Positions 44,289 through 53,447 of a DNA stretch of 64,000 nucleotides are shown here, in pieces. The notes under the pieces were generated by a model. That model ran no database searches, was not told the DNA's origin, and saw only the letters and a program-made list of their open reading frames with translations. A program made the position numbers and the translations under genes. The first letter of the stretch is position 1; the number at the start of each line of letters is the position of its first letter. This DNA comes from Lachnospiraceae bacterium (GTDB lineage Bacteria > Bacillota > Clostridia > Lachnospirales > Lachnospiraceae), in contig CAJTEW010000006.1 of the NCBI GenBank assembly GCA_910575605.1, positions 1 through 64,000 of the forward strand. Reading direction: 5' to 3'.

Positions 44289-44906
44289 ATGTTAAACAGT
44301 GTGGAGAGCCTGAAAATACTCATTGAAAATCTTGGGGAGGAATGGAAGGACAGGCTGACGTCCTTTTTCAGGCGGCCGGAGGATATGCAGCCTTTTGAGA
44401 AAAAGTATATCATAGATTTTATGAATTCCTATAAAGAGGACTTTATCGGAAACAGACCTTTTAATCTGGCAGAAGTGGAAAAGCTTATCGGAAGCGATGT
44501 CTTAAATAACGAGATTGAGAATTATATTGATGACATGCTTAATATGTACTACGCTTCAGAGGCTTTAAGGGAGCTGGAAAGAAAGGATGCGGCAAGAGTC
44601 AGGACGGCGGTAGATTTTATTTTTGAGAGAGTGATTCTCCGGTATGAATCCGGATACGAAAAGTCTTACGAAAAATATGAATTTAAGACAGAAGAAGAAT
44701 TTACGGAATCCGCAAATGTTCTTGACTCCCTGACTACATTTATTGTGTCAAGAAATTTGTATAAGGCTACAATGATGGAGGTAATTTATGACAATATAAG
44801 GCTTACAAAGGAAAACTGCCAGTATATTACGGATAAGGTTAATGAGAACTTTGTAACACTGCAGCGAAGGCTGATTGTCGGAAAATTATATGAGCTGCTT
44901 TCATAA
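44289..44906 (+). CDS. Unrecognised 205-residue helical protein
   Basis: I do not recognise a family. The protein is acidic, has no signal or membrane segment and is predicted largely helical (KILIENLGEEWKDRLTSFF, NEIENYIDDMLNMYYASEAL, KATMMEVIYDNIRLTKENC). The good GGGGAGG site and the terminator behind it support a real gene. Its position directly after the DUF815 ATPase suggests a dedicated partner or substrate of it. It ends at a hairpin shared with the convergent rqcH gene. Confidence 0.6.
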   Translation: MLNSVESLKILIENLGEEWKDRLTSFFRRPEDMQPFEKKYIIDFMNSYKEDFIGNRPFNLAEVEKLIGSDVLNNEIENYIDDMLNMYYASEALRELERKDAARVRTAVDFIFERVILRYESGYEKSYEKYEFKTEEEFTESANVLDSLTTFIVSRNLYKATMMEVIYDNIRLTKENCQYITDKVNENFVTLQRRLIVGKLYELLS

Positions 44907-44915
44907 GAAGCACTG

Positions 44916-44953
44916 ATAAAAGCTGTGGGGAATTAATCCTCCACAGCTTTTAT
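44916..44953. terminator. Bidirectional terminator between 44289-44906 and rqcH
   Basis: ATAAAAGCTGTGG (44916-44928) pairs perfectly with CCACAGCTTTTAT (44941-44953). The stop codon of rqcH (44933-44935) lies in the loop. T-rich flanks exist on both strands. Confidence 0.8.
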
Positions 44954-46672
44954 ATTGGAAATATCGGAATCAATCACCAGAGAATAATTTGTGTAATATA
45001 CTACAAACCCAGGCTTTGCCCCATTTGGTTTTTTTACATGCTTTTTTTCTACATAATCGATTTCTGTCTTGTCGGCTCCGCGGCTTTTAGAATAAAAGGC
45101 CGCAAGCCTGCCGGCTTCTTCAAAGGTGCTGTCAGGAAGCTCGTCTCCGTTTGTACGTACAATAACGTGGGAGCCGGCGGTTCCTTTAGCGTGAAACCAC
45201 CAGTCATTTCCATTGGCTAAGGAGAAGGTAAGCTCATCATTCTGAAGGTTATTTTTCCCTACATACATATGATAGCCGTCATTTGAAATATAGTGCAGGG
45301 GTCTGCTTGTAAGCTTTACTTTTTTCTTTGTGGATTTCCGGCGTACATATCCGCTTTGCATCAGCTCTTCCTTAATCTGTGCCAGATCGGCCTCACTACG
45401 TGCAATATCCAGGGAAGTACTGATGGATTCAAGATAGAGGATATCCTCCTTCGTCTCCTCTATCAGCTTCTTAAGAGCCTCGAAGGTACGCTTCTGCTTA
45501 TTATATCTGGCAAAATATTTTTGGGAATTTTCCTGGGGTGTTTTCACTGGGTCTAAGGGAATGGTAATATCCTCTCCGGTATAATAATTCAGACAGGTAA
45601 GCTCCTTAGAACCGGGGGCAAGGTTGTAGCCATAGGTGTTAATAAGTTCTCCATATACCTTATATTTTTCTCTGTTTTTTGTGTCCTTAAGCTGCCGTGC
45701 CTGAAGATCATATTTTTTACGGTTTCTATCTAGCGCTGTCTGGACAATATGGCGCAGATCGGCACTTTTCTGACGGATACGGGTTAATGCATTTCTGGAG
45801 GAATAGTAATCTGCAAGCACTTGGGAGATGGAGCCATATTTCTTTTTATCAAATCCTTCATAGTGAAGAAGAGGCAGTGCAGAAAATTCTTTTGGCTCTG
45901 CACCCTGAAAATAAATAACTGGATGGAATTTTTTGTCCTTTACTTCCTCCATATAATACGAAAATTGTCTAAACAAATGTGTAACCATATCGTCAGAAAG
46001 AGAAGCTGCGTCCGGTTCAAGGTCAATACCTGCCCTAAAGCAGATATCTAAGGCAGCTGCCGGGCTTAGGCCGGTAAAACATACATACAGGGCTTTGGAA
46101 ACAGGCATGGGCTTTTCTCTTAGAGTACGGATAAATGTATGTTCAGTTACAGTAAGCGGGTCAAGTTTCAGCATAGTATCCGGTATAAAATAGTCCCGTC
46201 CCGGCAGCACCTCACGTACAGAACTTATCTGTGCAGATACATGCTTAATGCTGTCAAGAATCATTCCTTTATCATCGCAGAAGATAATATTACTGTGCTT
46301 CCCCATTATCTCAATAACTAGTCTTTTTTTACACGGGTCTCCCAGCTCATCTAAATGTTCAATATCAATGCAGATAACCCTCTCAAGACCTGGCTGGGAA
46401 ATTCCAAAAATCCGTCCATTTCCGATATGCTTCCTTAAAAGCATACAGAAGCTAGGAGCTGTCATGGGGCTTGGTTTATTTTCTTCTGTCAGATAAATAA
46501 GCGGCAGAGAGGCGCTGGCTGATATATAAAGACGTCTCTGTCCGTCTGATGTTTTTATAGTAAGCAAAAGCTCATCCGACTCCGGCTGGGCGATTTTTGT
46601 AAGCCTTCCGCCTGTCAGGCTGTTATCTAGTTCACTGGCAACTGCCGCTACTGTAATTCCATCAAATGCCAT
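44933..46672 (-). CDS. rqcH: Ribosome quality control protein RqcH (NFACT family)
   Basis: RqcH binds stalled 50S subunits and, with tRNA-Ala, adds C-terminal alanine tails that mark the nascent chain for degradation. The 579-residue product has the NFACT-N domain (MAFDGITVAAVASELDNSL, TGGRLTKIAQPESDELLL, VREVLPGRDY), a long coiled-coil middle (about 285-440), and the NFACT-R domain (LANGNDWWFHAKGTAGSHV). Older databases call this a fibronectin-binding protein. It is divergent from yicC, with each having its own promoter. Confidence 0.92.
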   Translation of the reverse strand: MAFDGITVAAVASELDNSLTGGRLTKIAQPESDELLLTIKTSDGQRRLYISASASLPLIYLTEENKPSPMTAPSFCMLLRKHIGNGRIFGISQPGLERVICIDIEHLDELGDPCKKRLVIEIMGKHSNIIFCDDKGMILDSIKHVSAQISSVREVLPGRDYFIPDTMLKLDPLTVTEHTFIRTLREKPMPVSKALYVCFTGLSPAAALDICFRAGIDLEPDAASLSDDMVTHLFRQFSYYMEEVKDKKFHPVIYFQGAEPKEFSALPLLHYEGFDKKKYGSISQVLADYYSSRNALTRIRQKSADLRHIVQTALDRNRKKYDLQARQLKDTKNREKYKVYGELINTYGYNLAPGSKELTCLNYYTGEDITIPLDPVKTPQENSQKYFARYNKQKRTFEALKKLIEETKEDILYLESISTSLDIARSEADLAQIKEELMQSGYVRRKSTKKKVKLTSRPLHYISNDGYHMYVGKNNLQNDELTFSLANGNDWWFHAKGTAGSHVIVRTNGDELPDSTFEEAGRLAAFYSKSRGADKTEIDYVEKKHVKKPNGAKPGFVVYYTNYSLVIDSDISNIKAVED

Positions 46673-46751
46673 AATGTATGTGTCCTTTCGTTACTGCTTA
46701 CACCGTTCACAGTAACACATCCTTTCTTTTCATGTTTTCATTGTAGTATAG

Positions 46752-46780
46752 TTGACGATATTTTGCAAATGTCTTATAAT
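46752..46780 (+). promoter_or_regulatory. Promoter of the yicC operon
   Basis: TTGACG (46752-46757), 17 bp, TATAAT (46775-46780), a near-consensus vegetative promoter 40 bases before the yicC start. Confidence 0.8.
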
Positions 46781-46819
46781 AAATGCGTAAAAATACAATA
46801 CAAAACGAGGATTTGAATC

Positions 46820-47701
46820 ATGATAAAAAGTATGACAGGTTTCGGCCGGTGTGAGATCTCTGACGGAGAGCGGAAATTTACAGTAGAGATGAAGGGGGTA
46901 AACCATCGCTATCTGGACATAAATATCCGAATGCCAAAGAAGCTGAATTGTTTTGAAACGGCAATACGTAGTCTGATAAAACAGAGTATCATAAGAGGAA
47001 AGGTAGACCTGTTTGTTCAGTATGAGGATTTGTCAGAGGGGCAGATGTCCCTCCGGTATAACGAGACGCTTGCAAAGGAGTACCTTTTTTATCTGAAGCA
47101 GATGGAGGAGAAGCTTTCCCTGGAGAATGATATCCGGGTGTCAACCCTGTCCCGCTATCCTGAAGTTCTGATTATGGAGGAGCAGGTTACAGATGAGGCA
47201 GAGCTGTGGAATGGACTTAAGCAGGCGATGGACGGTGCTGTGGAGAGGTTTGTTGCCACAAGAGGAACAGAAGGGGAGGCATTAAAGGAGGATATTCTTG
47301 TAAAGCTTGACGGAATGCTTGAGTATGTGGCTTTTATAGAGGAACGTTCACCTCAGATAATCGCTCAGTACAGGGAGAAGATGGAGAATAAGGTAAAGGA
47401 ACTTCTGGGTGATACGCAGCTTGAGGAAGGCCGTATCGCAGCAGAAGTAGTTATATTTGCAGATAAGATTTGTACAGACGAAGAGGTAGTGCGGCTAAAG
47501 AGCCATATTTTACATATGAAGGAGACCCTTAACTCCAGGGAGGCAGGAATTGGGCGTAAGCTTGACTTTATCGCCCAGGAGATGAACCGGGAGGCAAATA
47601 CGATTCTTTCGAAGGCAAATGATCTTGATGTTTCGAACGTTGGAATTAATCTTAAGACAGAGATTGAGAAGGTAAGAGAGCAGATTCAGAATATTGAGTA
47701 G
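46820..47701 (+). CDS. yicC: YicC-family endoribonuclease
   Basis: YicC proteins are RNases; the E. coli member cleaves small RNAs, and the Bacillus member is YloC. The 293-residue product begins IKSMTGFGRCEISDGERKFT then EMKGVNHRYLDINIRMPK, and ends IAQEMNREANTILSKAND then VGINLKTEIEKVREQIQNIE, both typical. It is first of a chain running yicC-gmk-rpoZ-rimO-pgsA-cinA. That order from yicC through rpoZ is common in Firmicutes. Confidence 0.93.
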   Translation: MIKSMTGFGRCEISDGERKFTVEMKGVNHRYLDINIRMPKKLNCFETAIRSLIKQSIIRGKVDLFVQYEDLSEGQMSLRYNETLAKEYLFYLKQMEEKLSLENDIRVSTLSRYPEVLIMEEQVTDEAELWNGLKQAMDGAVERFVATRGTEGEALKEDILVKLDGMLEYVAFIEERSPQIIAQYREKMENKVKELLGDTQLEEGRIAAEVVIFADKICTDEEVVRLKSHILHMKETLNSREAGIGRKLDFIAQEMNREANTILSKANDLDVSNVGINLKTEIEKVREQIQNIE

Positions 47702-47711
47702 GAGAAAAAAG

Positions 47712-48332
47712 ATGGAAAAAAAAGGGATTCTGATTGTAGTATCTGGTTTTTCTGGTGCAGGGAAGGGAACCATTATGAAGGAGCTCCTTATGAAATATAA
47801 TAATTATGCATTATCTGTGTCTGCCACCACAAGAAAGCCCAGGCCCGGCGAAGAAGAAGGAAAGGCATATTTTTTCAAAACAACAGATGAATTTGAAAAA
47901 ATGATTGCGAAAGATGAACTGATAGAGTATGCTAGGTACGTGGATAATTATTATGGGACACCGCGCGCTTATGTGGAAGAGCAGCTAAGGGCAGGAAAAG
48001 ATGTGATTCTCGAGATAGAGATACAGGGAGCGCTTAAGGTAAAGGAGAAGTTTCCAGATACGCTGCTTCTTTTTATTACCCCGCCCACTATAGCAGAGCT
48101 TCGCAGGAGGCTTGTGAGCAGAGGGACAGAAGACATGGAGGTTATTGAAGGACGTCTTCTGCGGGCAAGAGCTGAGGCAGAGGGAATGGACCGGTATGAC
48201 TATCTAATTATTAATGATGATCTTTCCACATGTGTGGAGGAAGTACACAGGATTATTGAAGGGGAGCACAGACGGAGCTCCCGCAATCAGGAGTTTATAG
48301 AAAATATGAAAAGAGAGCTGAAAGGAGAATAG
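47712..48332 (+). CDS. gmk: Guanylate kinase
   Basis: It phosphorylates GMP to GDP with ATP, feeding GTP and (p)ppGpp pools. The 206-residue product has the P-loop VSGFSGAGKGTIMKELL, the GMP-binding SVSATTRKPRPGEEEGKAYFF, and the DVILEIEIQGALKVKE segment. It starts at ATG 47712, 7 bases after GGAG; the TTG at 47694 would lie within yicC. Overlap and close spacing place it in the yicC operon. Confidence 0.96.
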   Translation: MEKKGILIVVSGFSGAGKGTIMKELLMKYNNYALSVSATTRKPRPGEEEGKAYFFKTTDEFEKMIAKDELIEYARYVDNYYGTPRAYVEEQLRAGKDVILEIEIQGALKVKEKFPDTLLLFITPPTIAELRRRLVSRGTEDMEVIEGRLLRARAEAEGMDRYDYLIINDDLSTCVEEVHRIIEGEHRRSSRNQEFIENMKRELKGE

Positions 48333-48338
48333 TGTATT

Positions 48339-48578
48339 ATGTTACACCCATCTTACACAGATTTAATGAAGGTCGTGAATAAGGATGTCGAGGAGGGGGC
48401 TACAAAGGTTGTAAACAGCCGGTACTCCATCGTAATGGCTACGGCAAAAAGAGCAAGAGAGATTATTGACGGTTCCATGCCTTTAGTAAGTGCAAAGAAT
48501 AGCAGGAAAGCATTGTCTGTTGCAATAGACGAATTAAACCAGGCAAAGATTAAAGTTGTCGGTGAGGAAGATGAGTAA
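48339..48578 (+). CDS. rpoZ: RNA polymerase omega subunit
   Basis: Omega is the small (79-residue) subunit that helps the beta' subunit fold and binds (p)ppGpp in some bacteria. The sequence MLHPSYTDLMKVVNKDVEEG then RYSIVMATAKRAREIIDG then KALSVAIDELNQAKIKV is the usual Firmicute form. Its stop overlaps the rimO start by 8 bases. Confidence 0.93.
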   Translation: MLHPSYTDLMKVVNKDVEEGATKVVNSRYSIVMATAKRAREIIDGSMPLVSAKNSRKALSVAIDELNQAKIKVVGEEDE

Positions 48579-49947
48579 GAGGTATGAGGCAGAGGCCGGC
48601 AGGCGTCTGCCTTTCTTTCAAACAAAATTATTGTTTATTTCTCTTGGCTGTGACAAGAACCTGGTGGATTCGGAGGTCATGCTGGGACTGCTTGATAAAA
48701 AGGGTATTCAGATTGTGGATGATGAAGAGGAGGCAGATGTTATTGTCATTAATACCTGCTGCTTTATCCATGATGCCAAGGAAGAGAGTATTCAGACAAT
48801 ACTTGAGATGGCAGAATATAAGAAAATAGGAAGTTTAAAAGCGCTTATTGTAACAGGCTGTCTTGCCCAGAGATATCAGGAGGAGATAGTTACAGAGATA
48901 CCGGAGGTGGATGCAGTTCTGGGGACAACTGCTTATGACAGGATAAGTGATGTGATAGAGGAGGCGCTTGCAGGAAAAGGACGTGTGACAATGGAGGAGC
49001 TAGATGCGCTTCCGTTAACAGATGTGAAACGTTTGGTAACGACAGGGGGCCACTATGCGTACCTTAAGATTGCAGAAGGGTGTGATAAGCACTGCACATA
49101 CTGTATTATCCCAAGACTTAGGGGGAGCTACAGAAGTGTTCCTATGGAGGTTCTTATAAAGGAAGCAGAGGAGCTTGCACTCCAGGGAGTAAAGGAGCTG
49201 ATTCTGGTTGCACAGGAAACCACTCTTTATGGGAGAGACATTTACGGAGAAAAATCGCTGCATATCCTTCTTAGCCGGCTGTGCCAGATAGAAGGGCTTA
49301 GGTGGATCAGAGTACTATACTGCTATCCAGAGGAAATTGACGACAATCTAATAGAGGTTATGAAGAAGGAAAAGAAGATTTGCCACTATCTGGATATCCC
49401 CATCCAGCATGCCAGTGATGAAATACTCAGGCGGATGGGAAGACGCACGACAAAGGAGCAACTTACCCGGATTATAGGGAAATTACGTGCAGAGATTCCG
49501 GACATTTCTCTTCGTACAACACTTATTACTGGATTTCCGGGAGAAACGAAGGAGCAGCATAAGGAACTTCTTAAGTTTGTAGATGAAATGGAATTTGACA
49601 GGCTGGGAGTTTTTACCTATTCACCGGAGGAGGATACAAAGGCAGCACAGATGCCAGGGCAGATTGAAGAGGAGATAAAAGAGGAGCGGCAGGCAGAGCT
49701 TATGGAGCTCCAGCAGGAGATTGTATTTGCCCGCGGGGAGGACAGGATTGGAGAAGAACTTTTGGTCATGATTGAAGGAAAGGTTGCCGATGAGGAGGCT
49801 TATGTAGGCCGTACCTATATGGATGCGCCGAATGTTGATGGGTTTATTTTTGTAAATACGGACGCAGAGCTGATGTCGGGAGACTTTGCCAGGGTAAAGG
49901 TGACTGGAGCATTAGAATATGATTTGATAGGAGAGTTAATAGAATGA
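48571..49947 (+). CDS. rimO: Ribosomal protein S12 methylthiotransferase RimO
   Basis: RimO adds a methylthio group to Asp of ribosomal protein S12 using two iron-sulfur clusters. The 458-residue protein has an N-terminal UPF0004 domain with Cys at SLGCDKNLVDSE, VINTCCFIHDAKEES and VTGCLAQRY, the radical SAM motif CDKHCTYCIIP, and a C-terminal TRAM domain. The LGCxKNxVDSE form distinguishes RimO from MiaB. ATG 48571 follows GGTGAGG and lies inside the rpoZ end. Confidence 0.94.
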   Translation: MSKRYEAEAGRRLPFFQTKLLFISLGCDKNLVDSEVMLGLLDKKGIQIVDDEEEADVIVINTCCFIHDAKEESIQTILEMAEYKKIGSLKALIVTGCLAQRYQEEIVTEIPEVDAVLGTTAYDRISDVIEEALAGKGRVTMEELDALPLTDVKRLVTTGGHYAYLKIAEGCDKHCTYCIIPRLRGSYRSVPMEVLIKEAEELALQGVKELILVAQETTLYGRDIYGEKSLHILLSRLCQIEGLRWIRVLYCYPEEIDDNLIEVMKKEKKICHYLDIPIQHASDEILRRMGRRTTKEQLTRIIGKLRAEIPDISLRTTLITGFPGETKEQHKELLKFVDEMEFDRLGVFTYSPEEDTKAAQMPGQIEEEIKEERQAELMELQQEIVFARGEDRIGEELLVMIEGKVADEEAYVGRTYMDAPNVDGFIFVNTDAELMSGDFARVKVTGALEYDLIGELIE

Positions 49948-50486
49948 ATTTACCAAATAAGTTGACTGTATTAAGAATGTTGATGGTGCCATTTTTTGTA
50001 TTTTTTATGCTTACAGATACAGGAGGTGCTGCAAATAAATGGATTGCACTTGTACTTTTTTGTGTGGCGAGCCTAACAGACATGCTGGACGGGAAGATTG
50101 CAAGAGCAAGGAACCTGGTGACAAATTTCGGGAAATTTATGGACCCTTTAGCAGACAAGCTTTTGGTATGCTCTGCTATGATATGCATGATTCCGTCAGG
50201 AAAGCTCTCGGCATGGTTTGTCATTGTTATTATCGCACGGGAATTTATTATCAGCGGTTTCCGACTGGTTGCATCTGATAATGGAATTGTGATTGCGGCA
50301 AGCTACTGGGGAAAGTTTAAGACTGTTTCGCAGATGGCAATGATTATTATACTGATTGCAGATTTTGGCGGAATATTTGATATGATTGGAAATATTCTAA
50401 TCTGGGTATCCTTAATACTGACAGTAGTATCTTTGATTGATTATGTGTCAAAGAATGTACAGGTACTGACAAAGGGAGGGATGTAA
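49944..50486 (+). CDS. pgsA: CDP-diacylglycerol-glycerol-3-phosphate 3-phosphatidyltransferase
   Basis: It makes phosphatidylglycerol phosphate, the first step to phosphatidylglycerol and cardiolipin. The CDP-alcohol phosphotransferase signature is complete: DMLDGKIARAR then GKFMDPLADK (residues about 51-77), giving D-x2-DG-x2-AR-x8-G-x3-D-x3-D. Four or five membrane segments are visible in 180 residues. It overlaps the rimO stop (ATGA) and ends 2 bases before cinA, so it is in the same operon. Confidence 0.95.
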   Translation: MNLPNKLTVLRMLMVPFFVFFMLTDTGGAANKWIALVLFCVASLTDMLDGKIARARNLVTNFGKFMDPLADKLLVCSAMICMIPSGKLSAWFVIVIIAREFIISGFRLVASDNGIVIAASYWGKFKTVSQMAMIIILIADFGGIFDMIGNILIWVSLILTVVSLIDYVSKNVQVLTKGGM

Positions 50487-50488
50487 CC

Positions 50489-51736
50489 ATGACAGTAGAG
50501 CTTTTGTCTGTAGGGACAGAACTTTTGCTCGGTAATATTGTAAATACGAATGCGGCATATCTGGCGGAAAAATGTGCTTCACTTGGGTTGTCCTGCTATC
50601 ATCAGACTGTAGTGGGGGATAATGAAAAGCGGCTTTATGAAGCAGTCCGGCTTGCCCTTTCAAGGGCTGATATTGTAATTTTAGGCGGCGGCCTGGGACC
50701 GACAAAGGATGATTTAACGAAAGAAGTGACAGCGAAGGTATTTGAAAAGGAGCTTTATGAGGATAAGCACACAAAGGAACGCATTGAGCAGTATTTCAGA
50801 CAGATGAAATCCGGTAAGATTACAGATAATAACTGGAAGCAGGCGCTTGTACCAGAGGGGGCAGTTGTAGTGGATAACCATAACGGGACAGCTCCCGGCC
50901 TGATTATAGAAGAGGGCGGCAAGACAGCCATACTCCTTCCGGGACCTCCAAATGAACTGAAGCCTATGTTTGAGGAGTCCATAGCTCCATATCTAAGCAG
51001 CCGCCAGCCTGAAGGTATTTATTCCAAAATGGTGAAGCTGTGTGGAATCGGAGAGAGCAAGGCAGAGACAATGATTTCCGATATGATAAAGAAGCAGACG
51101 AATCCTACAATCGCTCCTTATGCCAAGACAGGGGAAGTACATCTGCGCCTGACAGCCAGGGCGAGGGATGAAAAAGAGGCAGAGTGCCTCATAAGGCCGG
51201 TCCTTGAGGAATTGTATAGACGGTTTGGACGGCTTATTTATACTGAAGATGAGAATGTAACACTGGAGGAAGCAGTTGTAGAGCTTTTAAAGGAAAAAGG
51301 ATATACAGTAACTACCGCAGAATCCTGTACGGGGGGAAAGCTTGCGGCCAGAATTATGAATGTAGCAGGTGTATCCAGTGTGTACAAAGAGGGATATATC
51401 ACTTATTCTAATGCTGCAAAGAGAAAGCTTCTTGGTGTAAGAAAAGAGACATTAGATGATTTTGGCGCAGTAAGCAGGCAGACTGCAGAAGAGATGGCCA
51501 AAGGCGCTGCCAATGCTGCCGGTGCAGACGCTGCTCTTAGTGTAACAGGTATTGCGGGGCCGGACGGAGGGACGAAGGAGAAGCCTGTAGGGCTTGTCTA
51601 TGTAGGATGCCATGTGAAGGGACATACCCGCGCAGAGGAATTTCGTTTTACCGGAAACCGTGACAAAAACAGGGATTATGCAGTGGTAAGGGCGCTTACG
51701 TTACTTAGAGAAGAGCTGCTGGCTGGAGAAAAATGA
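50489..51736 (+). CDS. cinA: CinA: competence/damage-inducible protein, nicotinamide nucleotide amidase
   Basis: The 415-residue protein has an N-terminal MoCF-like domain (VELLSVGTELLLGNIVNTNA, GGGLGPTKDDLTKE), acting as an ADP-ribose pyrophosphatase in related enzymes, and a C-terminal amidase domain (TTAESCTGGKLAARIMNVAG, SVTGIAGPDGGTKEKPVG) that deamidates nicotinamide mononucleotide. The pairing recycles NAD breakdown products. In Bacillus cinA is followed by recA; here it is followed by an acetyltransferase fusion instead. Confidence 0.94.
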   Translation: MTVELLSVGTELLLGNIVNTNAAYLAEKCASLGLSCYHQTVVGDNEKRLYEAVRLALSRADIVILGGGLGPTKDDLTKEVTAKVFEKELYEDKHTKERIEQYFRQMKSGKITDNNWKQALVPEGAVVVDNHNGTAPGLIIEEGGKTAILLPGPPNELKPMFEESIAPYLSSRQPEGIYSKMVKLCGIGESKAETMISDMIKKQTNPTIAPYAKTGEVHLRLTARARDEKEAECLIRPVLEELYRRFGRLIYTEDENVTLEEAVVELLKEKGYTVTTAESCTGGKLAARIMNVAGVSSVYKEGYITYSNAAKRKLLGVRKETLDDFGAVSRQTAEEMAKGAANAAGADAALSVTGIAGPDGGTKEKPVGLVYVGCHVKGHTRAEEFRFTGNRDKNRDYAVVRALTLLREELLAGEK

Positions 51737-53211
51737 GTCAGCGGCCCCCGAAAGGAGAGGGATACGTGGAGGTAAGAGAACTAAGAAGGGATGAGATACT
51801 TCCTGCGCTTCATCTGATATGGGATGTATTTATAAGGGATGTGGCGCCCTCCTATACACCGGAGGGTATAGAGGAGTTTCAGAAAACAATCAGGTATGAG
51901 ACCGTACTTTCAATGTATATGAATAGAGAAATTACTATGTTCGGAGCATTTGAAGGGACGGAGCTTATAGGCACAATATCCGTAAAAAACGTAGGTCACA
52001 TTTTTCTGTTTTATGTAAAAGGGGCTTGTCAGGGAAGAGGAGCCGGAAGGCAGCTTTTTACGGCAGTATGGAGGCACTGCACGCAGATGCTTAAGGTCAG
52101 CCGGATTACTGTTAATGCGGCACCAGAAGCGGTGCCAAAATACATACGTATGGGAATGTATCCGGTTATGCCCGAGCAGACCATAAAGGGGATGCGGTAT
52201 ACTCCTATGGAGATGATAGTAAGTCCATGCGCAGATTATCAGTACGCGGCTTCTATGGACAGAAAACAGACAGATAATACTTTGAAAATAGTGCTTATTG
52301 GCGCTGCTGTTCTTGCGGCAGCCTTTGTAACAGTATTTCTGATTTCAGCCGTTGTTTTTTTTATTGTGTCGGATCGGGGAGACAGAATGGAGGATTACCG
52401 CCGATACGATAATTATGGCGGGGGATATTATGACGATTACTATGGAGGTTATTATAATGACGGGGGCGCAGAGGAAGAACAGGGCGGACTGGATGCAATA
52501 CCGGCAGCTATAGAAGAGAATCTTTCTTATGAGCTTGAGGAAGAAACCTACAGCTTTACTGATTATGAAAAGCAGAATACTTATATTGAATTTTATGTTC
52601 AGTATCCTAGATTGAACGGTATGGAGGAGAAGACTCAGGACAAGGTTAATCAGATTCTTGAAGAATATGCAATGAAGTCTGTAGAGGAGATTTATCTTCA
52701 TCCATCTGATGAGATGAAGGAGACTGTAATCGGAGCACAGTACCCTATGCTTGCAAGTTATGTACAGTATAAGGTGTGTTTTGCATCGGAGGATTTTCTA
52801 AGTGTTGCTTATGATGATTACAATTACCGGGGCAGCATGGAGGAATTTCATGAGAATTTCCGCGCTGTAAATATTAATCTCGAGGACGGTACAGTATACC
52901 AGGTTAAGGACGTTATAGATATCAGCGACAGTTTTGTTGAGATGTGGCTTAGGCGGATAAGAGAGGATGCCGCTGGAGAACCTATATTTTCAGAACTCAG
53001 CAGAAGAGATATTAAAAGGACATTTGCCGGGGACAGTCTGGGTGGGATTTATGTGGTAAATTTCTTTTTTGCCGGGAATGGGTTTAATATAGGATATGAT
53101 CTTAACTATGATGAGAATGATCCCAATGACCTCGGTTATGTGTGGCTGACTGCGTCATTTAAAAAGAATGAGGTGGAGGGATATATGGTGGATAAAGAGA
53201 TGTGGGAGTAG
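51733..53211 (+). CDS. GNAT acetyltransferase-membrane helix-DUF3298-like fusion protein
   Basis: The 492-residue protein has three parts. Residues about 12-155 are a GNAT domain (VREL then LIWDVFIRDVAPSYTPEGI, FYVKGACQGRGAGRQLFTAV as the acetyl-CoA loop, NAAPEAVPKYIRMGM). One membrane helix (about 185-212) is followed by a Tyr/Gly/Asp-rich linker. The rest (about 260-490) resembles the extracellular DUF3298/DUF4163 domain of RsiV-like anti-sigma factors (YPMLASYVQYKVCFAS, LEDGTVYQVKDVID, GFNIGYDLNYDE). The GNAT part would be cytoplasmic and the last domain outside. It overlaps the cinA stop, and a terminator follows. No sigma factor gene is near. I know no characterised protein with this layout. 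Confidence 0.75.
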   Translation: MSQRPPKGEGYVEVRELRRDEILPALHLIWDVFIRDVAPSYTPEGIEEFQKTIRYETVLSMYMNREITMFGAFEGTELIGTISVKNVGHIFLFYVKGACQGRGAGRQLFTAVWRHCTQMLKVSRITVNAAPEAVPKYIRMGMYPVMPEQTIKGMRYTPMEMIVSPCADYQYAASMDRKQTDNTLKIVLIGAAVLAAAFVTVFLISAVVFFIVSDRGDRMEDYRRYDNYGGGYYDDYYGGYYNDGGAEEEQGGLDAIPAAIEENLSYELEEETYSFTDYEKQNTYIEFYVQYPRLNGMEEKTQDKVNQILEEYAMKSVEEIYLHPSDEMKETVIGAQYPMLASYVQYKVCFASEDFLSVAYDDYNYRGSMEEFHENFRAVNINLEDGTVYQVKDVIDISDSFVEMWLRRIREDAAGEPIFSELSRRDIKRTFAGDSLGGIYVVNFFFAGNGFNIGYDLNYDENDPNDLGYVWLTASFKKNEVEGYMVDKEMWE

Positions 53212-53231
53212 GACATAAAATTATAAAATCG

Positions 53232-53273
53232 AAAAAGCCTTTGGGAACGAAAAACTGTTCTCAAAGGCTTTTT
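53232..53273 (+). terminator. Terminator of the yicC-cinA operon
   Basis: AAAAGCCTTTGGGAAC (53233-53248) pairs with GTTCTCAAAGGCTTTT (53257-53272) with one G-T pair, then T-rich. Confidence 0.9.
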
Positions 53274-53447
53274 CTAGCTAGAAGAAGGATTAAAAATTAT
53301 GAGAGATAAAACAGAAGATTATATTAAAATTATGAAAATCGTAGAATAAAAATCAAAAGTAATAATTGACGAATATTGGATAATATGAGAAAATAATAAG
53401 GTATGATGTTAAAGAAATAACAATACGTATTTGAAAGGAGTTTTAAA

